DNA of 16,005 bases. Origin: Bacteroidales bacterium. GTDB taxonomy: Bacteria > Bacteroidota > Bacteroidia > Bacteroidales > UBA932. This document shows positions 1 to 7,468 of the stretch, piece by piece (within the stretch, counting starts at the first letter, position 1; the number at the start of each line of letters is the position of its first letter). The position numbers were made by a program, and so were the translations under genes. Where the stretch lies: positions 1 through 16,005 of the forward strand of contig JAEENZ010000125.1 of assembly GCA_016283985.1 (NCBI GenBank). The letters are read 5' to 3'. The notes beneath the pieces were generated by a model that made no database searches, was not told the DNA's origin, and saw only the letters and a program-made list of their open reading frames with translations.

Positions 1-624
1 GAGCTCCTGTGGTTCATTTCGGGGGATACCAACGTGAAGTATCTCCAGGATCACAAGGTGACAATATGGGATGAGTGGGCCGATGAAAACGGGGACCTGG
101 GCCCCGTGTACGGCCACCAGTGGCGCAGCTGGCCGGCCCCTGACGGGCGCAGCATTGACCAGCTCTCGCAGGTGATCGATTTGATAAAAAACCATCCGGA
201 TTCCCGCCGCATGCTGGTGTGTGCCTGGAATCCGGGCGAGGTGGACAAGATGGCCCTGCCGCCCTGCCACTGCCTCTTCCAGTTCTACGTGGCCGATGGC
301 AAACTGAGCTGCCAGCTCTATCAGCGCAGCGCGGACACCTTCCTCGGCGTTCCGTTCAATATCGCGTCCTATGCCCTTCTGACCATGATGATCGCCCAGA
401 CCTGCGGCCTCCAACCGGGCGAATTCATCCACACCACGGGAGACACCCACATCTACCTGAATCACTTCGACCAGGTGGCGGAGCAGCTCAGCCGCGAGCC
501 GCGGCCCCTGCCCAAGATGCTACTGAACCCCGATGTGAAGAGCGTCTTCGACTTCACCTACGAAGACTTCACCCTGGTCGATTACGACCCCTGGCCCGCC
601 ATCAAGGCTCCGGTGGCGGTGTAA
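1..624 (+). CDS. thyA: Thymidylate synthase, 3' part (5' end outside window)
   Basis: ThyA makes dTMP from dUMP in the cytoplasm, using 5,10-methylenetetrahydrofolate as both carbon donor and reductant. The reading frame is open from base 1, so the gene is cut by the window edge; 207 residues are visible. Compared with the 264-residue E. coli enzyme, which I recall well enough to align, roughly 57 N-terminal residues are missing. Visible hallmarks are the ELLWF segment at the edge, [16 protein letters not shown] (visible residues 23-38), the catalytic cysteine in the PPCHC motif (codon 265-267), the dUMP-binding [14 protein letters not shown] stretch, and the THIYLNH motif. The C-terminus ends KAPVAV, close to the KAPVAI of E. 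coli, so the 3' end is intact. An internal GTG at 34 is not the start, because strong homology continues upstream of it. No dihydrofolate reductase gene follows; the RAYT element comes next. Confidence 0.97.
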   Translation, partial: ELLWFISGDTNVKYLQDHKVTIWDEWADENGDLGPVYGHQWRSWPAPDGRSIDQLSQVIDLIKNHPDSRRMLVCAWNPGEVDKMALPPCHCLFQFYVADGKLSCQLYQRSADTFLGVPFNIASYALLTMMIAQTCGLQPGEFIHTTGDTHIYLNHFDQVAEQLSREPRPLPKMLLNPDVKSVFDFTYEDFTLVDYDPWPAIKAPVAV

Positions 625-684
625 GGCGGCCCGCCCAGCCACTCACAGGCCCCGTTGGCCCGCCCCTGCGCCGACCATACGTGC

Positions 685-771
685 GTTTGTTCCGAAAAAC
701 ACCCCATTTCGGGAACAAACCTTCGTATTTCCGGCATTTGTTCCGAAAAACGGCCATTTTTGGGAACAAAC
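685..771. repeat. REP-like palindrome array A, two units upstream of the RAYT gene
   Basis: Two imperfect palindromes lie at 685-720 and 736-771. Each has the arms TTTGTTCC and GGAACAAA around a variable centre of about 18 nt. In the first unit the arms extend to TTTGTTCCGAAA against TTTCGGGAACAAA, with one bulged G. The unit starts (686 and 737) are exactly 51 nt apart, and they are joined by a spacer beginning CTTCGTATTTCC. The same unit recurs three times downstream of the next gene, so the array brackets the transposase-like gene. Such palindromes next to a Y1 transposase-like gene are the signature of REP/RAYT systems, where the protein is thought to recognise and cut the hairpin as single-stranded DNA. 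No thyA terminator with a T-run is visible, so these hairpins may also affect the thyA 3' end. Confidence 0.85.
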
Positions 772-781
772 TAAATTAATG

Positions 782-812
782 TTGACAAGGTCCGGCGATT
801 TTACTATCTTCG
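782..812 (+). promoter_or_regulatory. Putative Bacteroidetes-type promoter of the RAYT gene
   Basis: TTG at 782-784 (in TTGAC) is followed after 20 nt by TATCTTCG at 805-812. This matches the Bacteroidetes -33 TTG and -7 TAnnTTTG pattern except for one base in the -7 box. It lies just after palindrome array A and about 57 nt before the ATG at 870. The site is a sequence match only; no transcription start is known. Confidence 0.5.
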
Positions 813-869
813 CCGAACGCTGCCATTTGTGCGGTGGATATGTTTGTTGGATTATAAAATGGCATCGCT

Positions 870-1814
870 ATGAAAGCCTCTTCATCTAATGGGCTCTTGT
901 CCCCCTCCCAGCAGGAACGGTCCTGCGAACTTACCTTTTCGAACGGCGGCCCTTTCTGGCACATCTGCACGGACGGGCAGTCGATGGAGATTATCTGCGA
1001 AACGGAAGAAGATTACAAGTTCGCAGTGACGGTAATCGCAATTGCTGCTGCGCTTACCGGGGTAAAAATCCTCACTTTCCAGGTAATGAGCAACCATATC
1101 CATGTAATTGTGGATGGCTTGGAGTCGATGTGCAAGGATTTCTTCTCCGAAGTCAAGAGGAGGCTGCGGCGCTATAGGAACAGCAGCGGCCGTTTTGCCA
1201 GCTTTGAAAAGTTCGAGGCGTCCTTTATTCCTATAGACAACCTGCGAAGTATGCGTTACGAGATTGCCTACTCTAACCGGAACGGCTATCTTGCGAACCC
1301 CTCCTGCACCCCGTTCTCTTATCCGTGGGGCGCCGGATACCTGTACTTCAACCCGCATGCATTCGTCACAGACGCCGTCCCTTTCGGCGATTTGACCCGG
1401 GACGAAAAACTAAAAATGTGCAGAAGCCGGATTCCGGACCTGCCGGCCGGATACATGGTGAAAGACGGGCTGATTCTTCCGCAGAGCTTTTGCGCAATCA
1501 AGTATGGCGAGAGCCTCTTCCGCGACGCTCATCAGTACTTTTCCATCGTGTCCAAAAACTATGAGGCTTATTCTGAGATTGCGAAGAGGCTGGGGGACGA
1601 TGTGTTCCTGACCGACGACGAGATGTTCGCGGCTTTATCCATGCTAGCCAAAAAGAAATATGGAGACGGCCGGGTTACGCTTCTCCCCAATGCTTCCAAA
1701 ATAGAATTGGCAAAGACGATGCGAAGCGACTATAACGCCTCGGAGGGTCAGATTCAAAGGATGCTTCGCCTGGACAGGGGGACCGTCTCCGAATTGTTCG
1801 GCCACCGGACCTAA
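870..1814 (+). CDS. REP-associated tyrosine transposase-like protein (Y1/HUH, RAYT)
   Basis: This 314-aa protein belongs to the Y1 transposase superfamily (IS200-like, HUH endonucleases), which nick single-stranded DNA through a catalytic tyrosine. The HUH motif is HIH at residues 76-78, in the context MSNHIHVIVDG typical of the family. The likely nucleophile is Tyr134 in EIAYSNRNGY, followed by the YPWGAGYLYFNP segment that ends the catalytic core in related proteins. The WHICTDG strand near residue 30 resembles the N-terminus of Bacteroidetes RAYT relatives. Residues about 270-314 form a basic helical tail that may be a helix-turn-helix for repeat recognition. Palindrome arrays of the same type lie on both sides, and no insertion-sequence ends or target duplications are evident, so a domesticated RAYT is more likely than a mobile IS200. 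There is no clear Shine-Dalgarno. ATG 870 is the first usable start, but the N-terminal 20 residues are weakly supported. Confidence 0.85.
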   Translation: MKASSSNGLLSPSQQERSCELTFSNGGPFWHICTDGQSMEIICETEEDYKFAVTVIAIAAALTGVKILTFQVMSNHIHVIVDGLESMCKDFFSEVKRRLRRYRNSSGRFASFEKFEASFIPIDNLRSMRYEIAYSNRNGYLANPSCTPFSYPWGAGYLYFNPHAFVTDAVPFGDLTRDEKLKMCRSRIPDLPAGYMVKDGLILPQSFCAIKYGESLFRDAHQYFSIVSKNYEAYSEIAKRLGDDVFLTDDEMFAALSMLAKKKYGDGRVTLLPNASKIELAKTMRSDYNASEGQIQRMLRLDRGTVSELFGHRT

Positions 1815-1827
1815 TAGCCGCGCGTCC

Positions 1828-1965
1828 GTTTGTTCCGAAAAACACCTTGTTTCGGGAACAAACCTATAGTTTCGCGGCATTTGTTCCGAAAAACGGGCAG
1901 AAACGGGAACAAACCTTCGTATTTCCAGGGTTTGTTCCGGAAATCGACTAAAAACGGGAACAAAA
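1828..1965. repeat. REP-like palindrome array B, three units downstream of the RAYT gene
   Basis: Three palindromes lie at 1828-1863, 1880-1914 and 1930-1965, each with TTTGTTCC and GGAACAAA arms. The left arms begin at 1829, 1880 and 1931, an exact 51-nt period identical to array A. The unit at 1828 shares the first 17 bases and the last 14 bases with the unit at 685. The spacer after the second unit begins CTTCGTATTTCC, as in array A. The centres vary between units (for example CACCTTG against CGGGCAG), while the arms are constant apart from one base next to the left arm of the last unit. Constant arms and variable loops suggest selection on the hairpin stem. The first unit begins 14 nt after the RAYT stop codon. 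Confidence 0.87.
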
Positions 1966-2006
1966 CGACAGAGAAAGGGGATTCGGTGCAACCGGGGGCG
2001 CGGAAT

Positions 2007-2022
2007 TTGCATCTTTATGCAA
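2007..2022 (+). promoter_or_regulatory. Perfect dyad upstream of the TonB receptor operon
   Basis: TTGCAT and ATGCAA form a perfect 6-bp inverted repeat around CTTT, 30 nt before the receptor ATG. It could be an operator or part of the promoter. A TTTG at 2006-2009 stands 20 nt before CGATTTTG at 2030-2037, a poor -33/-7 match that would leave only a very short leader. I cannot decide between these readings. Confidence 0.25.
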
Positions 2023-2051
2023 GGAATCGCGATTTTGCGGTTTAAAAGGAT

Positions 2052-4583
2052 ATGAAATTGAGGATTCTGCGGGCCGGTTTGGCCTTTGCAATATTATTAT
2101 CGGGGACGGTTGCGGCAGCACAGACCGGGGCGGCGGCGCAAACGAGGGAGGCGGCACAAACGAGGGAGGCGGCACAAGCAAGAGCAGCACAGAGCGGGGC
2201 ACCGCGCACATCGGGCAAAGCGACCATCAGCGGGTACATAACCGACGCGAAGACGGGCGAAACGCTGATTTCGGCGGGGGTGGTGGCGAACCAGGGAGCC
2301 GCGAATAAGGCGATAACCGGCGCCGTCACCAACCCTTACGGATTCTACACCCTAACGCTGCCGAAGGGCGCCCACGAACTCACCGCTTCCTACATGGGAT
2401 ACTCCGACCAGACCGTCTCCATCGACCTGCAGAGGGATACCACCATTAACTTCATCCTGAGCCAGGACCTGCAGCTCAACAGCGCCACGGTGGTGGCCAC
2501 CAAAGACGCGGGCATCCTGTCTACCAAGATGAGCGCCATCGAGGTGCCCGTGACTGTAATTCAGCAGACGCCTACCCTCTTTGGCGAGGCGGATGTACTC
2601 AAGACCATCCAGCTGATGCCCGGCGTGCAGGCCGGAACTGAAGGATTTTCAGGTATTTACGTGCGCGGAGGCGGGCCCGAAGAGAACCTCCTGCTGCTGG
2701 ACGGCATCTCCCTCTACAACGCCGAACACCTGATGGGCATCTTCTCCATCTTCCAGCCGGAAGCGGTGAAGAAGGTCACCCTCTACAAAGGCTCCTTCCC
2801 GGCGCGCTACGGCGGCCGCATCTCTTCCATCATCGACATCCGCACCAACGACGGCAACATGAAGGAGTACCACGGCACGGTGAGCGTGGGCGCCATCAGC
2901 GACAAACTGCACATCGAAGGCCCCATCATCAAGGACAAACTGGCCTTCAGCGTGAGCGGGCGCGGTATGCACACCGTCTTCTTCACCCCCATCCTGGTGG
3001 CCAAGGGCCTCAACGGCAACTACTTCTTCTACGACCTCAACGGCAAGCTCAGCTGGCGCATCTCCGACAAGGACCGCCTCTTCCTGAACGCCTACAACGG
3101 CCGGGACATCTTCTATTATAAGGATAAGGACTCCGGCAGCGGCACCATCAGCTACGGGGACGACACCACCGCCAGCCATAGCTATTCCGACAGCAACAAC
3201 ATCGACATCCGCTGGGGAAACACCCTGGCCGCCCTGCGCTGGAACCACATCTACAACAACCGACTCTTCTCGAACGCCACCGTCGCCTACACCCGCTACA
3301 AGATGCAGGTGGGGGTAGATATCGAGAACGTGGATATCGTGGACGGAAAGAAGAGCCGGGACGTGTTCAGCATTCTCTACCACTCCGGTATGAGGGACCT
3401 GACCGCCAAGCTGGACTTCGACTACACCCCCTCGCCGCAGCACCTGATCAAGTTCGGCGCGGAGTACGTGAACCACACCTTCATCCCCGAGACCCTGGGC
3501 GGATACATCTACGAAAGCGATGCGGCCGAGGTTGCCGTGGACACCACCTTCAAAGCATCCGCCAACGCCACCCTCCACGGGCACGAAATGTCGGTCTATG
3601 CGGAGGATGACATCAGCATCGGCGAGCGTCTGACCCTGAATCCGGGCCTGCACGCGGCATTCTTCTACACCCTTGGCACCCCCTACTGGAGCCTGGAGCC
3701 CAGGATGAGCGCCAAGTACAACTTCACGGAGGATATCTCCGCCAAGGCCTCCTACTCGCGCATGGCGCAGTACGTGCATCTGCTCTCGCCCGCCAAAATC
3801 ACCCTGCCGATGGACCTCTGGGTGCCCATCACCGACAAGATCAAACCCGTCACCTCGGACCAGGTCAGCGTCGGGGCCTACTACAGCGGCATCCCCGGAT
3901 GGGAATTCTCGCTGGAGGGCTACTACAAGTGGATGCACAACATCCTGGAATACAGCGACGGCACATCCTTCTTCGGCAACTCCGCCAACTGGCAGAAGAA
4001 CGTGGAGATGGGAGAAGGCCTGGCGCGCGGGGTGGAACTCTTCGTGGAGAAGAAAGACGGCCCCACCACCGGCTGGCTGGGATACACCCTCGCCTGGAGC
4101 GACCGCGTGTTCCCGGACGGCACAATCAACGGCGGAAAACCCTTCCCCTACCGCTACGACCGCAGGCACAATATCTCCCTGGTGGTGAACCATCAGTTCA
4201 ACAAGAAGCTGGCCCTCAGCGCCACCTGGACCTTTGCGAGCGGCGGCACCATGACCGTGCCCGAACGCCAGACTCAGGTGGTGTATCCGGACGGGAGCGT
4301 GACTACGGAGGATTATTCCCCTTCCCGCAACAATTACCGCCTGCCGCCGAGCCACCGGCTGAACCTGAGCCTCAACCATACCAAACAGAAACGGCACGGG
4401 CAGGCCGTCTGGAGTTTCGGGGTGTATAACGCCTACAACAACATGAATCCGAACTTCGTGTTCTCGGACTATAGCACAGACTACGACGCATCGTCCCCCG
4501 GGACCTACCGCAAGAAGCAGGAACTCACGAAGATTACCATCCTGCCAATCCTGCCGTCGATTTCCTACACTTATAAATTCTAG
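2052..4583 (+). CDS. TonB-dependent outer-membrane receptor with carboxypeptidase-like N-terminal domain
   Basis: This 843-aa protein is an outer-membrane active transporter. A signal peptide covers about residues 1-23 (AFAILLSGTVAAA, then Q). A low-complexity Ala/Gln/Arg linker follows to about residue 55. A CarboxypepD_reg-like beta-sandwich lies at about 57-140 (ISGYITDAKTGE; NPYGFYTLTLPKG). The plug domain spans about 155-268 and contains LKTIQLMPGVQAG, the YVRGGGPEENLLLLDG motif and ARYGGRISSIIDIRT. The rest is a 22-strand-type barrel ending in SISYTYKF, with the C-terminal aromatic expected for outer-membrane insertion. The substrate cannot be read from the sequence. No SusD homologue follows; the partner is the DUF4249 lipoprotein starting 4 nt after the stop, a pairing common in Bacteroidetes. 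There is no obvious extra anti-sigma-binding domain at the N-terminus, so sigma-factor signalling through this receptor is unlikely. Confidence 0.93.
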   Translation: MKLRILRAGLAFAILLSGTVAAAQTGAAAQTREAAQTREAAQARAAQSGAPRTSGKATISGYITDAKTGETLISAGVVANQGAANKAITGAVTNPYGFYTLTLPKGAHELTASYMGYSDQTVSIDLQRDTTINFILSQDLQLNSATVVATKDAGILSTKMSAIEVPVTVIQQTPTLFGEADVLKTIQLMPGVQAGTEGFSGIYVRGGGPEENLLLLDGISLYNAEHLMGIFSIFQPEAVKKVTLYKGSFPARYGGRISSIIDIRTNDGNMKEYHGTVSVGAISDKLHIEGPIIKDKLAFSVSGRGMHTVFFTPILVAKGLNGNYFFYDLNGKLSWRISDKDRLFLNAYNGRDIFYYKDKDSGSGTISYGDDTTASHSYSDSNNIDIRWGNTLAALRWNHIYNNRLFSNATVAYTRYKMQVGVDIENVDIVDGKKSRDVFSILYHSGMRDLTAKLDFDYTPSPQHLIKFGAEYVNHTFIPETLGGYIYESDAAEVAVDTTFKASANATLHGHEMSVYAEDDISIGERLTLNPGLHAAFFYTLGTPYWSLEPRMSAKYNFTEDISAKASYSRMAQYVHLLSPAKITLPMDLWVPITDKIKPVTSDQVSVGAYYSGIPGWEFSLEGYYKWMHNILEYSDGTSFFGNSANWQKNVEMGEGLARGVELFVEKKDGPTTGWLGYTLAWSDRVFPDGTINGGKPFPYRYDRRHNISLVVNHQFNKKLALSATWTFASGGTMTVPERQTQVVYPDGSVTTEDYSPSRNNYRLPPSHRLNLSLNHTKQKRHGQAVWSFGVYNAYNNMNPNFVFSDYSTDYDASSPGTYRKKQELTKITILPILPSISYTYKF
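2115..2186 (+). repeat. In-frame 18-nt tandem repeat in the receptor N-terminal linker
   Basis: Four consecutive 18-nt units encode AAQTGA, AAQTRE, AAQTRE and AAQARA just after the signal peptide. The two middle units differ at one wobble base. The repeat is in frame, so unit gain or loss would change only the length of the periplasmic linker before the carboxypeptidase-like domain. This points to recent slippage expansion. Confidence 0.8.
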
Positions 4584-4587
4584 CGCG

Positions 4588-5619
4588 ATGAAGAAGATCC
4601 TGTATATGATGATGGCTGCGGCGCTTCTGGCCGCCTGCGACAATCCGCTGGAATACAAGCCTGAGAGCAAGGCGGATGAACTGGTGCTGAACGCCCACCT
4701 TTCCGCGGATGAGCAGTGGCACACCGTGTATGTGGCGGTGAGCCATACCGAATATGTAAGCATGGTCTCTTCCGGAGAACTGAGCTGCTATGTGAACGGC
4801 TCCCTTGTGGCAAAGACCAACACCCTGACAAGCCAGGAGGACTTTTACATGGGGCCGAACAAATACTTCACCTTCAAGGCCGACTTCAAGGCGGGCGACA
4901 AGGTGCGGATCGAGGTGGCGGCCGATGGCTTCAAGGCCAGCAACGAGCAGATAGTGCCGGACGCTCCCACCGTAACCAAGGTGGACACCGTAACCGTGCG
5001 CCAGAGGGATGAGGGGGGATATGTGAACGTCTGCTACCGCTTCGACACGACCCTCAAGGACAGCGATCCGGAGGAGAGTTTCTTCCGGCTCACGCTGATA
5101 GACCACGGGGAAAGCACCTTTTACAAGGATAATGTGGAAATCGGCCAGGACACGATGGACAAGCGCCGTGATTTCTGGGCCGATGACGACCCTGTGCTTA
5201 ACGAGGGCCACTTTGTGGCGGATGAAATGCCTTTCGAAATAGGGTCGACGAACAAATACGGCATCTTCACCGACAACATGTTCGCCGGTGCGTCCGCCAC
5301 CCTGAAACCTGTCGCAGGCAAGTATTCCTTCGGCCTGACGGGATATATGGACGGAGCGGATTCCGTGAAGGTTGCCACCACAGCCATTGTCAAGGTCTAC
5401 GGCATCTCAAAAGCCTACTTCTACTATTTCAAGGCCCTGAATTCAATCAGCGACGGAGGGGGCGACCTTGCCCTGGAAGACGTTCAGATACCGGACAACA
5501 TCGACGGCGGAATAGGGTTCATCGGCATAGCCAACCCCTGTTCCACCGGGTTCTATCTGGGAGAAAGATCCTATCCTTTGATGTATTACGGTGGCGACTA
5601 TCCGCCTCTGCCGGAATAG
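4588..5619 (+). CDS. DUF4249-family lipoprotein, partner of the TonB receptor
   Basis: This 343-aa protein carries a lipoprotein signal peptide (MKKILYMMMAAALLAAC) with the lipidated cysteine at residue 17, preceded by the lipobox LLAA. The mature part reads as beta-rich, with the early segment VLNAHLSADEQWHTVYVAVSHTE and the following SCYVNG turn typical of DUF4249 proteins. These are usually encoded directly after a TonB-dependent receptor in Bacteroidetes and are assumed to sit on the outer membrane and assist uptake; their biochemical role is not known. The start lies only 4 nt after the receptor stop, so the two are almost certainly co-transcribed and perhaps translationally coupled. The 3' end abuts a convergent gene with a single base between stop codons. 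The family assignment is from recognition of sequence style and context. Confidence 0.82.
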   Translation: MKKILYMMMAAALLAACDNPLEYKPESKADELVLNAHLSADEQWHTVYVAVSHTEYVSMVSSGELSCYVNGSLVAKTNTLTSQEDFYMGPNKYFTFKADFKAGDKVRIEVAADGFKASNEQIVPDAPTVTKVDTVTVRQRDEGGYVNVCYRFDTTLKDSDPEESFFRLTLIDHGESTFYKDNVEIGQDTMDKRRDFWADDDPVLNEGHFVADEMPFEIGSTNKYGIFTDNMFAGASATLKPVAGKYSFGLTGYMDGADSVKVATTAIVKVYGISKAYFYYFKALNSISDGGGDLALEDVQIPDNIDGGIGFIGIANPCSTGFYLGERSYPLMYYGGDYPPLPE

Positions 5620-5620
5620 G

Positions 5621-6571
5621 CTAAAGAGCCTTCAACACCCTATCTACAGGCGCGTCCTTAAGCAGGATGCGCTTTTCTGCATCCAGAAGATACAGGGAAG
5701 GGATGGCGCGGATGCAGTAGAGCTGGTCCTGGCGGAGGATGTGCGCGGCGTCATATCCGTTCAGCCACTCTTTGGGGTAGATGGGCATATAGTCCCGCCA
5801 GGCCTTCAGGTCTTCGTCGATGTAGATGTTCAAAACCGCCAGCTTGCCGTCGGAAACCTGCTGGCAGACGTATTCATTGCTTTTGAGGGCATCGATAATC
5901 TCCTTGCAGTTCTGGCAACCGGGGTTACTGAAAAACAGGATCGTGCGCTCGGCCCGCACCGAATGCATACGCACGCTGGTGCCGTTCCGGAGAGTGATAG
6001 CAAAGTCCGGGGCGATGCTGCCGCGGGGGTTCAGGGCGCACATCTGCGCCTCATAGCGAAAAGCCGTGCGCATATCCTCGCGGGTAAGGGGGGATGCCGC
6101 CATCCGCTGCACGAAGGGCAGGTACAGGTCCTCGTCCCGCATAGGGGAGTTCGGGTCGTAGAGGTAGCGCGCAACTATCTCTGTCATCGCAAGATACACG
6201 CGTGTGACCGTATCCGCCTGCTGCTTTGCGGACAGCTGGTCGAAGAGATGGCCAATGCTTTTCTGCGCCTGCGGCAGAGGCAGCTCGTTGAGCACGGCGA
6301 TATAGTTCGCCATCGCCTGCTCCACCTCACCCTTTGGCACCCCGATCACTCGCGCGGAATCCGTCCTTCCGGCCCCGTCGAAAAAGCCATCCCAGTAATG
6401 GTCGGCCAGATATTCCAGGCGCTCCTCCGGCTCGGTGTAGGCCGTCGGCACGGTCGGTTGAGGGAAAGCCCTGTCCTGCAGCGCCACAGGCACCGCCGCC
6501 TTCTTCCGGCCTCCGCAGGATATGGCCAGAAGCAGCGCAAGTGCAAAAACTATATGTCTGCCCATTCTCAT
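5621..6571 (-). CDS. DUF5106/thioredoxin-like lipoprotein
   Basis: This 316-aa protein has a lipoprotein signal peptide ending LLAISC with the cysteine at residue 19 (17 if the second Met is used). The middle region, about 45-180, is helical and matches the DUF5106 style (LADHYWDGFFDG). From about 185 a thioredoxin fold begins with GSIAPDFAITL. The redox motif is C219-Q-N-C222 in FFSNPGCQNCKEI, and the cis-proline is Pro291 in IRAIPSLYLLD. It is therefore probably a periplasmic, membrane-anchored thiol oxidoreductase of the TlpA/ResA-like group; its substrate is unknown. The start ATG (6571-6569) overlaps the prmC stop as ATGA, which fixes the start and suggests translational coupling. The frame stays open upstream inside prmC, but that part shows no family similarity. 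Confidence 0.85.
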   Translation of the reverse strand: MRMGRHIVFALALLLAISCGGRKKAAVPVALQDRAFPQPTVPTAYTEPEERLEYLADHYWDGFFDGAGRTDSARVIGVPKGEVEQAMANYIAVLNELPLPQAQKSIGHLFDQLSAKQQADTVTRVYLAMTEIVARYLYDPNSPMRDEDLYLPFVQRMAASPLTREDMRTAFRYEAQMCALNPRGSIAPDFAITLRNGTSVRMHSVRAERTILFFSNPGCQNCKEIIDALKSNEYVCQQVSDGKLAVLNIYIDEDLKAWRDYMPIYPKEWLNGYDAAHILRQDQLYCIRAIPSLYLLDAEKRILLKDAPVDRVLKAL

Positions 6572-7437
6572 TTTCTGAAGCTTACGAATCGGGGACGGTC
6601 GAAGAAGTCGCGGATGATTTCCACGGAAGAGAAGCCGGCTTTTTTGAATACGGTAGCCGTCTCCCCGGCAAGTTCCGTATTGAGTTCCACCACTGAGCAT
6701 CCTCCGGGGGCCAGCAGCCTGAGGGCGATGATGGCAATGGCCTTGTGGAATGCCAGGGGATCCCGGTCGGGAGCAAAGATGGCCATATGAGGTTCCCATC
6801 CCAGCACGTTCGGGCGCATCTCCACCTTTTCGGAGTTCATCACATAGGGCGGATTCGCGGTGATGACATCGAAAGAAGGCTCCGCGGCAGCTTTTATGGT
6901 TCCGTCGATATCCAGCAGGTCCGCCTTCACAAAACGGGGGCGCACCACCTTTTTGGAAAGGCGCCTGAACTGCTCGGAGGCAAGTTCGAGGGCTTCTTCC
7001 GAAAGATCGGTCGCAGTCACTTCTGCACCCGGCAGGTCCATGGCAAGGGTCCAGGCTATGCAGCCGGAACCGGTACAAAGATCCAGTATCTTGAGACCGT
7101 CTCTCTTCGGAGCCATCTCTTCCGCCTTCATACAGAGGAGTTCCGTTTCCACCCGGGGAATCAGTGCCCGGTGATCCACCTTGAAAGTGCGGCCGCAGAA
7201 CTCGGTATAACCCAGCACATACTGCAGGGGCTCGGCTTCAGATAGCCGGCGGACATCGTCCAGGGCCTGCTCCAGCAGCTCCGCGGGCACCTCTGTCCTG
7301 GGCTCGGTGATATGCTGATATGAGGGAAACCCAAGCACATCGGCACAGTAGAACATTATCATGCTCCGCGCCTCCTCTTTGGGGTACAGGCCCGACAGCG
7401 CAGCGATTCCGTCTTTTATAAAATCTTTTAGAAGCAT
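6568..7437 (-). CDS. prmC: Peptide chain release factor N5-glutamine methyltransferase
   Basis: PrmC methylates the glutamine of the GGQ motif in release factors RF1 and RF2 in the cytoplasm, using S-adenosylmethionine. The 289-aa length is normal for the family. An N-terminal helical domain contains PLQYVLG (residues 70-76). The SAM-binding motif I is ILDLCTGSGCIAWTLA (117-132), motif II is the acidic ATDLS (142-146), and the catalytic NPPY is at 195-198. IPRVETE (93-99) corresponds to the family IPRPETE, with Val replacing Pro. The frame extends upstream to about 7893, but only the portion from ATG 7437 looks like PrmC, so the start is placed there. It is divergent from the gene at 7495 and followed by the lipoprotein gene with a 4-nt ATGA overlap. 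Confidence 0.96.
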   Translation of the reverse strand: MLLKDFIKDGIAALSGLYPKEEARSMIMFYCADVLGFPSYQHITEPRTEVPAELLEQALDDVRRLSEAEPLQYVLGYTEFCGRTFKVDHRALIPRVETELLCMKAEEMAPKRDGLKILDLCTGSGCIAWTLAMDLPGAEVTATDLSEEALELASEQFRRLSKKVVRPRFVKADLLDIDGTIKAAAEPSFDVITANPPYVMNSEKVEMRPNVLGWEPHMAIFAPDRDPLAFHKAIAIIALRLLAPGGCSVVELNTELAGETATVFKKAGFSSVEIIRDFFDRPRFVSFRK

Positions 7438-7468
7438 TTGCAGGTGACAGAAAAATCGGTTAAATTTA
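7437..7468 (+). promoter_or_regulatory. Putative promoter of the 7495 gene with a palindromic -7 box
   Basis: TTTG at 7437-7440 is followed after 20 nt by TAAATTTA at 7461-7468, close to the Bacteroidetes -33/-7 pattern and 26 nt before the ATG at 7495. TAAATTTA is its own reverse complement, so the same bases could also serve as a -7 element for prmC on the minus strand. On that strand the nearest upstream TTG lies 22 nt away, slightly too far. This is a sequence match only. Confidence 0.4.

Noticed and set aside
625..684. Terminator or RNA element right after thyA
   Set aside because: The stretch is GC-rich but I find no convincing stem followed by T residues and no known RNA motif.
870..1814. 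Complete IS200/IS605 insertion sequence
   Set aside because: There is only a single Y1-like gene with an extra C-terminal domain, no tnpB, and the flanking hairpins occur as multi-copy arrays rather than single element ends.
685..1965. CRISPR array from the regularly spaced repeats
   Set aside because: Units are palindromes with conserved, not unique, spacers, come in two groups around a transposase-like gene, and no cas gene is present.
2649..4763. Long minus-strand open frame (704 codons) opposite the TonB receptor
   Set aside because: It is the GC-driven shadow of the receptor gene; its translation is Val/Gly/His-rich with no domain, while the plus strand gives a complete receptor.
5591..6790. 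Plus-strand open frame opposite the thioredoxin-like lipoprotein
   Set aside because: It lies antisense to a gene with a clear lipobox, CxxC and cis-Pro, and shows no recognisable protein features.
6572..7078. Upstream extension of the thioredoxin-like lipoprotein frame into prmC
   Set aside because: The extension is an alternate frame of prmC, and the signal peptide with lipobox begins at the ATG at 6571.
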